DNA of 64,000 nucleotides from Deinococcus sp. QL22 (GTDB lineage Bacteria > Deinococcota > Deinococci > Deinococcales > Deinococcaceae). Shown here piece after piece: positions 46,685 through 54,666 of the stretch. Below the pieces are notes generated by a model. That model saw only the letters and a program-made list of their open reading frames with translations, was not told the DNA's origin and made no database searches. Within the stretch, counting starts at the first letter, position 1, and the number at the start of each line of letters is the position of its first letter. Location of the stretch: NCBI RefSeq assembly GCF_023370075.1, contig NZ_CP097153.1:248001-312000 (forward strand), given 5' to 3'. A program made the translations under genes and the position numbers.

Positions 46685-47377
46685 TCAGCGTGACTCTGAC
46701 TGCGGCGGGGAAGCCAGCAGGCGGTGTCCCTGCAACAAACGGTCAAGGGCCATGACCCAGATCAACCCCACCAGCGCCCCTGCCAGCACATCCGTCGGGT
46801 AATGCACGCCGCTATAGACCCGCGACCACATCATGGTGAGGACATAGCCCACCCCCAGTACCAGCGCCGCCCATCGCCAGCGGGTAGGCCACAGCAGCAC
46901 CACCAGCGCCGACACCAGACTGGCAGCAAACATGGCATGCCCACTGGGAAACGAAAAATCGGCTTCCGGGGCAATTGGAGTCCAGAGGGTGGGGCGGGGA
47001 CGGTCAAAGACCTTCTTCAGCACAGCGTGAAACACCACCGACCCGGCCAGCGAGAGCATCAGGAAATACGTGAGCCGGGGGCGCATCCTGTACAAGCAGG
47101 CGGCCAGAATCAGCGTGACGGGCAGCATCCCCGGTGTGTTGCCGAAAGCAGCGAGCGAGGCCGCCAACCGGTCAAGTGGTGGAGCGGCCTGAGCATGAAC
47201 AGCGAACATAAATGGCCGCTCAAAACTGAAGGGGTCTTGCTCATACACCTCGGCGGCGATGGCGACGAAAGCCAGCAGTGGAAACAGCAGACCGAAAAAG
47301 AGCGCCAGCAGCGAGCGTCCGTAGCTGTGCAGAAACAGCCGCAGACGCTGCCCATGCAACCGGAGAAAGGCCAACAT
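46685..47377 (-). CDS. PAP2-family membrane phosphatase
   Basis: 230 aa from ATG 47377 (MLAFLRLHGQRLRLFLHSYG). TAGGCT lies 7 bases upstream, so the longer frame from 47521 is rejected. Five to six helices with the three phosphatase motifs KKVFDRPRPT, FPSGHAM (catalytic-type His) and SRVYSGVHYPTDVLAG. Members dephosphorylate phosphatidic acid, undecaprenyl pyrophosphate or related lipids at the membrane. Confidence 0.93.
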   Translation of the reverse strand: MLAFLRLHGQRLRLFLHSYGRSLLALFFGLLFPLLAFVAIAAEVYEQDPFSFERPFMFAVHAQAAPPLDRLAASLAAFGNTPGMLPVTLILAACLYRMRPRLTYFLMLSLAGSVVFHAVLKKVFDRPRPTLWTPIAPEADFSFPSGHAMFAASLVSALVVLLWPTRWRWAALVLGVGYVLTMMWSRVYSGVHYPTDVLAGALVGLIWVMALDRLLQGHRLLASPPQSESR

Positions 47378-47384
47378 ACCCTGA

Positions 47385-47390
47385 AGCCTA
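47385..47390 (-). promoter_or_regulatory. -10 element TAGGCT of the PAP2 gene
   Basis: TAGGCT on the minus strand, 7 bases before ATG 47377, no ribosome site: leaderless-type. The following stretch 47391-47681 (291 bases) toward glgC shows nothing else. Confidence 0.5.
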
Positions 47391-47681
47391 CACGGGCCGG
47401 ATGCAAGACACCGTGTCAGGTGAGGCGCAGACGGTTTGTGCAGGGCCAAACAGCGCAGACGGAAGTGCTTTAGTTCCACTCTGTGCGGGAAACCCACCCG
47501 CATAAATTTCCATCGTCGCAATCCCAGATTGATTTAGACTCGCTCCGCTCGAATTCGTCTTCGATTCTTTTAAGTTCGTATCAGACAGACTTTGCAGGCT
47601 GGCTGCTTCACCCGGCACCGATTATTCGGCGGCCTGAAGCAGCCTTTAGACCCAGTTCAGGCGCAGTTCAGCGGCGCGGCC

Positions 47682-47687
47682 TAGGGT
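47682..47687 (+). promoter_or_regulatory. -10 element TAGGGT upstream of glgC
   Basis: TAGGGT, 6 bases, ATG 47694 (short frame), or 8 bases to GTG 47696, which is in the glgC frame. Confidence 0.45.
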
Positions 47688-47693
47688 GCTGAC

Positions 47694-47765
47694 ATGTGTG
47701 CCTCTGTCTGCTCCAAACCCCCCCTGCTGGCCCTCCCCGGTGGCAAGGTAAACGTGAACGGATGA
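47694..47765 (+). CDS. Candidate 23-aa leader peptide coupled to glgC
   Basis: ATG 47694 opens MCASVCSKPPLLALPGGKVN then VNG, and its TGA overlaps the glgC ATG as ATGA. The TAGGGT box is 6 bases upstream, typical for leaderless starts here. Alternative: translation starts at GTG 47696 and gives glgC a 22-residue N-terminal extension. I favour the coupled leader because the ATGA overlap matches other couplings in this window, but this is unproven. Confidence 0.4.
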   Translation: MCASVCSKPPLLALPGGKVNVNG

Positions 47766-49021
47766 CCCCGAAGTCTCAGCGCAGCCTCAGCAGTGGCCCC
47801 AGCGCACGCGGCACCCGCATTCAGGAGCGCAAAGTGCTGGCCCTGATTTTGGCAGGCGGCAAAGGCTCGCGCCTGGGCGTCCTGACCCAACACCGCGCCA
47901 AACCCGCCCTGACCTTCGGCGGCACCTACCGCCTGATCGACTTTGCCCTCAGCAACTGCGTTCACAGCGGCCTCAGCGACGTGTGGGTCATCGAAGAATA
48001 TGAACTGCATTCTCTGAACGACCACCTCACCAACGGGCGGCCCTGGGATCTTGACCGCACGCACGGCGGTCTGCAGGTGTTGCCGCCCTATTCGGCAGCC
48101 AACGAGGGCGCCGGCGGATTTGCATCAGGCAACGCCGACGCCATTTTTATTCATCGTCAGTTGATCCGGCAGTACGCCCCAGACGTCTTGCTGGTGCTGT
48201 CTGCCGATCACATCTATACCCTCAACTACGCCAACGTCATTGCCGAGCATCTGCACACAGGGGCGGGCGTGACCCTCGTGACCACGCCATTGCCAGACGG
48301 AGAGGACGCGTCCCGCTTTGGGCAGGTGGTGGCCGGGCCGGATGGACGCGTCACCCAGTTCAAGTACAAACCCGACCAATCCGTCAGTTCCCAAATCACC
48401 ACCGAGGTGTTTGTCTACGACGCGCCGCTGCTGCTGGACACGCTGGAGCGCCTGTACGCCCAGAAAGGCGAGGGGGAACGGCTCGGTGACTTCGGCCATG
48501 AACTTCTTCCGGAGTTGGTCAAAGCGGGCCAGGCCTACGCCTCTGCGTTCGGGGGCTACTGGCTGGATGTGGGCCTTCCGGAAGCTTACTGGCGGGCACA
48601 TCAGGACTTGCTGCACGGGCGCTCCGTGCAACTTGACGACCCCCAGTGGCCTATCCTGACGTCGAGTTTGCCCCGCATGCCCGCCCGCCTGACCGCTGGC
48701 GCGTTGGTCGAAGACAGCCTGGTGTCGTATGGCTGCCGGATCGAAGGAGAGGTGCGCCGTTCGGTGCTGTCGCCCGGCGTGGTGGTCGAGGCCGGGGCGC
48801 GAGTGGAGGACGCGGTGCTGCTACGGGACGTGGTGGTGCGTTCGGGCGCACGGGTCAGCCGGGCCATCATTGACGAGGGGGCCACCATCGAGTCGTCAGT
48901 GGAGGGCACGGGCGGTAACCGTGAGCAGGCTGGAGAACTGGCAGTGGTCGGTGCTGGCGTACACGTTTCGCAGCCTGTGAGGGGAGGCGAAGAAGTGCCG
49001 CCTGCCGAAACCAACGGGTAA
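47762..49021 (+). CDS. glgC: Glucose-1-phosphate adenylyltransferase
   Basis: 419 aa. Makes ADP-glucose from glucose-1-phosphate and ATP for glycogen synthesis. Nucleotide-binding start LALILAGGKGSRLGVLTQHR with AKPAL, then YRLIDFALSNCVHSG, GNADAIFIHRQLI, VLSADHIYTLNY, SRFGQVVAGPDGRV, and the C-terminal left-handed beta-helix (LVEDSLVSYGCRIEGEVRRS, LSPGVVVEAGARVEDAVLLR). Start ATG 47762 precedes a poor ribosome site; see the leader entry. Confidence 0.94.
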   Translation: MTPKSQRSLSSGPSARGTRIQERKVLALILAGGKGSRLGVLTQHRAKPALTFGGTYRLIDFALSNCVHSGLSDVWVIEEYELHSLNDHLTNGRPWDLDRTHGGLQVLPPYSAANEGAGGFASGNADAIFIHRQLIRQYAPDVLLVLSADHIYTLNYANVIAEHLHTGAGVTLVTTPLPDGEDASRFGQVVAGPDGRVTQFKYKPDQSVSSQITTEVFVYDAPLLLDTLERLYAQKGEGERLGDFGHELLPELVKAGQAYASAFGGYWLDVGLPEAYWRAHQDLLHGRSVQLDDPQWPILTSSLPRMPARLTAGALVEDSLVSYGCRIEGEVRRSVLSPGVVVEAGARVEDAVLLRDVVVRSGARVSRAIIDEGATIESSVEGTGGNREQAGELAVVGAGVHVSQPVRGGEEVPPAETNG

Positions 49022-49290
49022 AGCTGTCTGGAACGACTCGCCGTGTGAGAGGGAAAGCCACACATCCGCGCCGCAGCGACCACACTGCGTCTCAACTTGC
49101 TGTAGCTCCTGCCGCTCTGGCTCTGCTTTTCACAGCCAAACAGGTCGTCAGATGCCTGTTCATGACCGCCAGTCCTTGTTCTGGTGTTGATCCATCCCCA
49201 CTGCCTGTCATAGCCGAACTGTCAGAAATCAGGCTGAATCCTTCGACCACTTTGGGAGTATCTTGGCGGAAACCACAAGACCCTGGGCTT

Positions 49291-49296
49291 TATGCT
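49291..49296 (+). promoter_or_regulatory. -10 element TATGCT before the GAF kinase
   Basis: TATGCT, 6 bases, ATG 49303. Leaderless-type, decides the start of the kinase. Confidence 0.5.
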
Positions 49297-49302
49297 GCAG
49301 TC

Positions 49303-51195
49303 ATGCTTGAGTCATCCAAAGGCCTGCCCGGCCAGAATGAGACGGCTCTGCCGACTGCTTCGCCACTCTCAGCAGATCATCTGCAGGGCTGGTGGCAGCT
49401 GACCCAGGCCCTCAGCGCGGCCCAGACGCCGCAGCACGTCACCGATGTGGTGGTAAGGGAAGGAATCAGCGCCATGGGCGCTCAGGCTGGCTCAGTCATG
49501 TTGCTGGGCCACGACGGAACGGCGCTGAACATTGCGGCGTGTTCGGGCTACTGCCTGGAGCAGATCGACCCGTGGCGCGTCTTGTCTCTGAACAAAACTA
49601 CGCCCGCCACTCAGGCCTTCAGGCAGCGTCAGGCCCTGTTTATCGAAACCAAGGAGCAGGCCCTGCTGGACTACCCCTTGATTGAGGGCGCGCTCCAGCG
49701 GTTCTCAGGCAGCATCGTGGCTCTTCCACTGGCGGTTCAGGAACAGGTGCTGGGCGTCTTGAGCCTCAGCTTTCACACTCAGCGGTTGTTCTCTGCCGCA
49801 GACCGGCTCTATCTGCTGTCACTGGCCAGCCAGTGCGCTCAGGCTCTGCAGCGCACCACCGCGTTGCAAGAAGCCCAGATCCTCAATGACCGCCTCTCTT
49901 TTTTGGCCGAGGCCAGTGAGATCCTGAGCAGTTCGCTGGATATGGCCGTGACCCTGGACTCTATTGCCGAGCTGGCGGTGCCGCGTCTGGCCGACTGGTG
50001 CGTCATCAATCTGCCCACTCCTGACGGGTTACTCGCCCCTGTTGCCGTGGTGCATCAGGATCCCACGATGGTGGAGTTGCTGCGCCAGTTCATTGCGCGG
50101 AATCCTGTTCAGATCACGTCCGAGAATGGTTCTGGCCGGGTGTTTTTGACGGGCGTGCCGGAACTGATTCCCGTCGTTACCGACGAAATGTATGACGCTA
50201 TTGCCCAGTCCGAAGACTGGAAGGCCGATGTCAGGCGCTTGCAGCTGCGTTCGGTCATCACGGTGCCGATGCGCTCACGCGGGCGGGTGGTGGGCGTTCT
50301 GGGCATGGCCCGAACCAGCCTCGACCGGGTGTACGGCCCCGCTGATCTGGCGTTTGCCCTGGAGGTAGCCGCACGCTCGGGTGCGGCAGTCGAGAATGCC
50401 AGCCTGTATGGGCAGGCCCAGCAGGAACTGCAGATGCGGACTCAGGCGCAACAGGAACTGGACGCCGCCCTGCTGCTGCTCGAGGAACGGGTCAAGGAAC
50501 GCACCCATGAACTGGAACAGGTGAATGGAGAACTTGAAGCGTTTGCCTACTCGGCGTCCCATGACCTCCGAACCCCCATCCGGCATATCACCAGCTTCGC
50601 TCAACTCCTGAACCGGCACCTGCAGGCCACCGACCCCCGTGCTTCCCTGCTGCTGCAACAGATTCAGCAGGCAGCCACACGGCTCACGGCCACCGTGGAC
50701 GGCATCCTCAGTCTGTCCAAATCCAGCAGGTTGCCCCTCCAGCCCAAACCAGTGGACTTGAACGCGCTGGTCAGAGATGTGGTGAGGGGGCTGTACGCCA
50801 CCTCACCACACCGGGCCATAGACTGGCAACTCTCCTCCCTGCCGGTGGTGCAGGGCGACCCAGCGCTGCTGCAATTGGCCCTGCAAAATCTGCTGGACAA
50901 TGCCGTGAAATACACCCAGCTGCAACCGGAAGCCATCATTCAGGTGGATGCCCAGGAACAGGCCGACGAACATATCATCACGGTTCAGGACAATGGCGTG
51001 GGGTTTGACGCTGATTACGCCCACAAACTCTTTGAGGCCTTTCAGCGGCTGCACCATCCCGCCGACTTTGAGGGCACAGGCATAGGACTGGCAAACGTGC
51101 GGCGAATTGTGGGCCGACACGGCGGACGCGTCTGGGCCGAGAGTGGACCGGGGCAGGGAGCCCGCTTCTCGTTCAGCCTGCCCAAAGCGACCTGA
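49303..51195 (+). CDS. Soluble GAF-GAF histidine kinase (phytochrome-like)
   Basis: 630 aa from ATG 49303 (MLESSKGLPGQNETALPTAS); the 86 residues upstream in the same frame are rejected because the TATGCT box lies directly before 49303. Two GAF domains: ALSAAQTPQHVTDVVVREGI and DMAVTLDSIAELAVPRLADW. A coiled linker (LLLLEERVKERTHELEQVNG) leads to His420 in SASHDLRTPIRHI and an ATPase with NLLDNAVKYTQ, VQDNGVGFD and GTGIGLANVRRIV. No transmembrane helix. No phytochrome chromophore Cys is evident. Confidence 0.92.
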   Translation: MLESSKGLPGQNETALPTASPLSADHLQGWWQLTQALSAAQTPQHVTDVVVREGISAMGAQAGSVMLLGHDGTALNIAACSGYCLEQIDPWRVLSLNKTTPATQAFRQRQALFIETKEQALLDYPLIEGALQRFSGSIVALPLAVQEQVLGVLSLSFHTQRLFSAADRLYLLSLASQCAQALQRTTALQEAQILNDRLSFLAEASEILSSSLDMAVTLDSIAELAVPRLADWCVINLPTPDGLLAPVAVVHQDPTMVELLRQFIARNPVQITSENGSGRVFLTGVPELIPVVTDEMYDAIAQSEDWKADVRRLQLRSVITVPMRSRGRVVGVLGMARTSLDRVYGPADLAFALEVAARSGAAVENASLYGQAQQELQMRTQAQQELDAALLLLEERVKERTHELEQVNGELEAFAYSASHDLRTPIRHITSFAQLLNRHLQATDPRASLLLQQIQQAATRLTATVDGILSLSKSSRLPLQPKPVDLNALVRDVVRGLYATSPHRAIDWQLSSLPVVQGDPALLQLALQNLLDNAVKYTQLQPEAIIQVDAQEQADEHIITVQDNGVGFDADYAHKLFEAFQRLHHPADFEGTGIGLANVRRIVGRHGGRVWAESGPGQGARFSFSLPKAT

Positions 51196-51437
51196 GCAGC
51201 AGCGGTTGCCCTCAACCGACACCGGGATGGGGGGGGCCGACCCTCACCAGAGCGCGCCGCAGCCCTGCTCAACGGGCAGAGGAGTTTCACCCAATATTCG
51301 GTCAACTTCTGCCGTCTCTGACTCCGGCCACGTCGCCCTCTGTCGCCCGGCAAACAGGCTTAGAACATGATTTGGTAGAACATCTCTGGGTAAACGTGTC
51401 TTCAATCTGTTGGGCTGGGTGTCCCATGTCGGGCGGT

Positions 51438-51443
51438 TAAGCT
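51438..51443 (+). promoter_or_regulatory. -10 element TAAGCT of the DUF4174 gene
   Basis: TAAGCT, 6 bases, ATG 51450; leaderless-type. Confidence 0.5.
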
Positions 51444-51449
51444 CAGTGC

Positions 51450-51899
51450 ATGCCCACCGTGCGTTCTGTAGTGACCGCTGCCCTGCTGGGTGCAGGCCTG
51501 GCCGACGCCGCCTCATTGACACTGCCCACCGCACAGAACCAAACCTGGTCCCTGAGCCAGGCCCTCTGGCGGGAACGCGTGCTGATCGTTCGCAACCCGT
51601 CTGCTGCCTACTTGCAAGAGATGCGCCGCCAAGACGCCGAATTGCAGGTGCGTGATTTGCGAATCGTGGCCCTGCTTCCGCCTGCAGACGCCCGGCTGAA
51701 TGGCCCGCGCACGCTGACGCTGACGCTGCTCGTAGATGCGGGCGGCAAGGTCGGCCAGCAGTTCAGCCCGGCCACCTTAGTTGGCAAAGACGGGGGCGTG
51801 AAGGCGACATACAAGAGCCTCCCGACGCTGCAAACGGTCAATGCCCTGATCGATACCATGCCTATGCGTCTACAGGAACGCCGGGAGCGCGGGCGTTAG
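51450..51899 (+). CDS. Secreted DUF4174-family protein
   Basis: 149 aa. Signal peptide (MPTVRSVVTAALLGAGLADA). The mature part carries ALWRERVLIVRNPSAAYLQE and the C-terminal ATLVGKDGGVKATYKSLPTL, ALIDTMPMRLQE, which matches DUF4174 (usual ending VGKDGGVK...IDTMPMR). Thioredoxin-like fold is suggested for that family; function unknown. It overlaps the convergent gene at 51896 by 4 bases. Confidence 0.85.
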   Translation: MPTVRSVVTAALLGAGLADAASLTLPTAQNQTWSLSQALWRERVLIVRNPSAAYLQEMRRQDAELQVRDLRIVALLPPADARLNGPRTLTLTLLVDAGGKVGQQFSPATLVGKDGGVKATYKSLPTLQTVNALIDTMPMRLQERRERGR

Positions 51900-52441
51900 C
51901 TTCGGCTGTCTGAATCGAGTTTGCGGGCCATCGCCACTGCCGCCAGGCCTCCGGCCAGATACCAAGCTGCCGTGAGCAGCGGCGTGAATGGAGCGCGTGC
52001 GCCGGGCTGCTTGCCCAATCCCAGCGGCCCCGGCAACACCACCGCGCCCACCCCGGCAGCCAGGCCCAGCGCACTGCCACGCTTCCACGCACCCTGCGGC
52101 TTGCCCAGTGCCACCAGCCCAAAATAAATAGAGTTGGACAGCAAATCGCCCAACAGTGTCCAGCGGTAAAGGGCCGCGCCGCGTGGGGGCGTCACGTCCA
52201 GCGTTTCCAGAGACTGGCTGAGGGCACGCTCGCCAATAATTTCGATACGCGGAGCGTGAGGAACGAGCCGCCGCACGGTTTCATTCAGCAGGGTTACGGT
52301 GACGGCTCCGGCCAGCCCACTCAGACCAACACGTACCCAGCGGCGGCGACGGGCCTGCGCTTCAGTGGCAGGCAGGTCGGTGTAAGACGGGGCGGGAAGG
52401 TCGGCGGGACGGGGCAGCGCGGTCAGATCATGTGTTGTCAT
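51896..52441 (-). CDS. Hypothetical inner-membrane protein
   Basis: 181 aa. Soluble basic head to about residue 37, then four hydrophobic segments (VGLSGLAGAVTVTLL, LYRWTLLGDLLSNSIYFGLV, GSALGLAAGVGAVVLPGPLG, TPLLTAAWYLAGGLAAVAMA). No family recognised. Convergent with DUF4174; a YidD-like gene follows upstream on the same strand. Confidence 0.75.
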   Translation of the reverse strand: MTTHDLTALPRPADLPAPSYTDLPATEAQARRRRWVRVGLSGLAGAVTVTLLNETVRRLVPHAPRIEIIGERALSQSLETLDVTPPRGAALYRWTLLGDLLSNSIYFGLVALGKPQGAWKRGSALGLAAGVGAVVLPGPLGLGKQPGARAPFTPLLTAAWYLAGGLAAVAMARKLDSDSRS

Positions 52442-52474
52442 GGGCAGTCTCCGGGGTCGGGGCCGAACGCAGCA

Positions 52475-52792
52475 TCAGCCGCAGCGGAAAGGAATGGGCA
52501 GCGGCCCGCAGCAGCACACGCCGCGCACCCGCGCTCCACCCGTAACGTGTTGACCGAGCGAGAGTTGATCAAAGGCACTCCGGCAAGCCTGAAAACGGGC
52601 GCTGATGGCGGAAGCACTGCCCGTCAATCCCTGTTCGCTGATAACGCGGGCCACTGCCGCCGAACAGGACTCTCCGCCGTAAAGGGCCGCATGGGCACAG
52701 CGGAACCCCTTGAGGGGCGAGAGCCACCGCTGATAAAAGCTGATGGCCGACAGCGCCGAAGCCGTGAATGTATTGATGGAAAGCTGGGTCAT
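52475..52792 (-). CDS. yidD: YidD-like membrane protein insertion factor
   Basis: 105 aa from ATG 52792 (MTQLSINTFTASALSAISFY). YidD pattern: AISFYQRWLSPLKGFRCAHA then YGGESCSAAVARVISEQGL, with the Cys residues of the family. Real YidD is about 80 aa and sits in the rnpA-yidC cluster; this copy is elsewhere, so it is a second or diverged member. The extra C-terminus (CCCGPLPIPFRCG) is Cys-rich and unusual. A TAGGCT box lies 5 bases before the ATG. Confidence 0.75.
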   Translation of the reverse strand: MTQLSINTFTASALSAISFYQRWLSPLKGFRCAHAALYGGESCSAAVARVISEQGLTGSASAISARFQACRSAFDQLSLGQHVTGGARVRGVCCCGPLPIPFRCG

Positions 52793-52797
52793 GCTGG

Positions 52798-52803
52798 AGC
52801 CTA
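52798..52803 (-). promoter_or_regulatory. -10 element TAGGCT of the YidD-like gene
   Basis: TAGGCT on the minus strand, 5 bases before ATG 52792. Confidence 0.4.
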
Positions 52804-52844
52804 ACTTGCCTGCACGGGGCGCGGTTGAGGACAAGGTAAAGAGG

Positions 52845-52892
52845 CCCAGTGTTCAGGCCCCCCAGTGTTCAAGCCCCCCAGTGTCCAAGCAC
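52845..52892. repeat. Three tandem 16-bp repeats
   Basis: Units CCCAGTGTTCAGGCCC (52845), CCCAGTGTTCAAGCCC (52861) and CCCAGTGTCCAAGCAC (52877), head to tail, between the response regulator stop (52910) and the YidD-like promoter. Confidence 0.85.
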
Positions 52893-52909
52893 CGGGTTCA
52901 GGCACCACC

Positions 52910-53371
52910 TCAGCTTCGCAGGGTCAGGTCGGCCAGGGTCGGCAGGCGCACCACGCCGCGCCAGTAGGCCTCGATGGTGCCCATGATCCGCGCATATTCG
53001 GCATAGGTGCTGGGTTTGACCACGTACCCACTGGCCTGCTCGTCATAAGACCGGTGAATATCGTCGGGGTTGTTGGACGTCGAGAGCACCAGCACTGGAA
53101 TGCGGCGCAGGCCGTCGATGCTTTTGGCCCGCCGCAAAAAATCGTGCCCGTTCATGACCGGCATATTGAGGTCGAGCACGATCAGGTGCGGCACAGGAAC
53201 CTCTGCATATTCTTTGGTACGATTCAAAAAATGCAGGGCATCTTGACCATTCACGACATGATGAAACGAGATGTCCGCCGACACTTCTTCAAGCATTTCC
53301 TGAAACATCAACGCGTCGGCCAGCTCGTCCTCAACAAGCAAGACCGTGAAAGGAGTGGGCGATATGGGCAT
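52910..53371 (-). CDS. Rcp1-type single-domain response regulator
   Basis: 153 aa from ATG 53371 (MPISPTPFTVLLVEDELADA). Receiver fold only: acidic pair in VEDELADA, phospho-acceptor Asp67 in IVLDLNMPVMNGHDFL, Thr/Ser in VLVLSTSNN and Lys in GYVVKPST. The Rcp1 family has the Leu-Asn-Met-Pro block and no output domain; it usually partners phytochrome-like kinases. Divergent from the PAS kinase at 53413. TAGATT lies 5 bases upstream. Confidence 0.92.
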   Translation of the reverse strand: MPISPTPFTVLLVEDELADALMFQEMLEEVSADISFHHVVNGQDALHFLNRTKEYAEVPVPHLIVLDLNMPVMNGHDFLRRAKSIDGLRRIPVLVLSTSNNPDDIHRSYDEQASGYVVKPSTYAEYARIMGTIEAYWRGVVRLPTLADLTLRS

Positions 53372-53376
53372 ACTGT

Positions 53377-53382
53377 AATCTA
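53377..53382 (-). promoter_or_regulatory. -10 element TAGATT of the Rcp1-type regulator
   Basis: TAGATT on the minus strand, 5 bases before ATG 53371. Confidence 0.45.
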
Positions 53383-53412
53383 TATGCGCCCTCGTTCTAG
53401 CCTTATCTGCGG

Positions 53413-54636
53413 ATGGTAATGCCACCTTTACCTTTACCGCCCCGCCGCTACCTGCTGGAGGCCTTCGATGCGCTGCTGACCCAGGTGGCTGTGTTGACCC
53501 CAGACGGCGAGATTCTGGAAGTGAATCAGGCGTGGAGAGCCTTTGCCGAGGAAGCGGGCGGTGGCGACGCGGTGGGGAGCAATTATTTGCAGGTCTGCGA
53601 CGCGTCACAGGGGCCGGATGAAGCCGATGCACACGCCACCGCAGCAGGCATCCGGGCAGTCCTGGCGGGCCAACAAGCCGTGTTCGAACTGGAATATCCC
53701 TGCGATACCCCGCTTCAGCGCCGCTTTTTCCTGGTGCGTGTTACCGCTTTCGGAGCCCGTCAGCAGCGACTGGCGATGGTGGCCCATGAGGACATCACCC
53801 GCCGCAAACTGGCGGAACTGGAAGTGCTGGCCCTCAACCACTCCCTGGAACAGCGGGTGGCCCAGCGCACCGCCCAGTTGCAGGACAGTCAGGCCGCCCT
53901 GACCCGCCTGAACGCGCAGTTGGAAGCCAGCCAGCACGCCATCGAAGATAAAAATCAGGCGCTGGAAGCCAGCAACCGTGATCTGGCCCAGTTTGCCTTT
54001 GTGGCCTCGCACGACCTGCAAGAGCCGCTGCGAACCATCGGGGTGTATGCCGATGTGCTGCGCCACCGCTATCAGGGCACCCTGGATGCACGGGCCGAAG
54101 GCTATTTGGGACACATCGGGGAGCAAGTGATGCGGGCACGCCACCTCGTGCGCGATGTGCTGGCCCTGGCGCGTGTGAGCGTGCAGCCCGAGTTGCGACC
54201 GCTGGCGCTCGAACCCCTTTGGAAGGAGTTGACGGCCAGCTTGCCTTGGCCCGCCGACGCCCGCTGGCACGCGGAGCCGCTGCCCCCAGTCCTGGCCGAA
54301 GCAAGCCAGGTGCGGCAACTGCTGACCAATTTGCTGAGCAACGCCATCCGCTTCCGGTCTCCGGCTCCGTTGGTGGTCAGCTTGCGGGCACAGGTGACGG
54401 GGCCGGACGTCCAGTTTTCGCTGCAAGACAACGGCATCGGGCTGGCCCCCGAACATGCCGAACAGGTCTTTGTGATGTTTCAGCGCCTCCACAGCCGCAT
54501 CGAAACGGGGGGCAACGGCATCGGGCTGGCGGTATGCCGGAAAATCGTGGAGCGGCACGGCGGGCGAATCTGGCTGGAGTCTGCCGGAACGGGGGGAACC
54601 ACAGTTCACTTCACGCTGAAGGCCGCGCCGCCGTAA
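53413..54636 (+). CDS. Soluble PAS histidine kinase
   Basis: 407 aa. PAS domain (LTQVAVLTPDGEILEVNQAW, residues 20-125), coiled coil (LNHSLEQRVAQRTAQLQDSQ to about 190), His200 in FVASHDLQEPLRTIGVYADV, and ATPase with NLLSNAIRFRS, LQDNGIGLA and GNGIGLAVCRKIV. This is the phytochrome-type kinase core seen with Rcp1-type regulators; it lies 41 bases from one on the opposite strand and they probably work together. ATG 53413 or ATG 53419 are both possible starts. Confidence 0.93.
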   Translation: MVMPPLPLPPRRYLLEAFDALLTQVAVLTPDGEILEVNQAWRAFAEEAGGGDAVGSNYLQVCDASQGPDEADAHATAAGIRAVLAGQQAVFELEYPCDTPLQRRFFLVRVTAFGARQQRLAMVAHEDITRRKLAELEVLALNHSLEQRVAQRTAQLQDSQAALTRLNAQLEASQHAIEDKNQALEASNRDLAQFAFVASHDLQEPLRTIGVYADVLRHRYQGTLDARAEGYLGHIGEQVMRARHLVRDVLALARVSVQPELRPLALEPLWKELTASLPWPADARWHAEPLPPVLAEASQVRQLLTNLLSNAIRFRSPAPLVVSLRAQVTGPDVQFSLQDNGIGLAPEHAEQVFVMFQRLHSRIETGGNGIGLAVCRKIVERHGGRIWLESAGTGGTTVHFTLKAAPP

Positions 54637-54666
54637 CCCCACCTGATCTGGCAGCGACGCTGTGGC

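Noticed and set aside
46685..47521. Long start at 47521 for the PAP2 phosphatase
   Set aside because: The TAGGCT box 7 bases before ATG 47377 fits the actual start, and the extra residues have no helix or domain.
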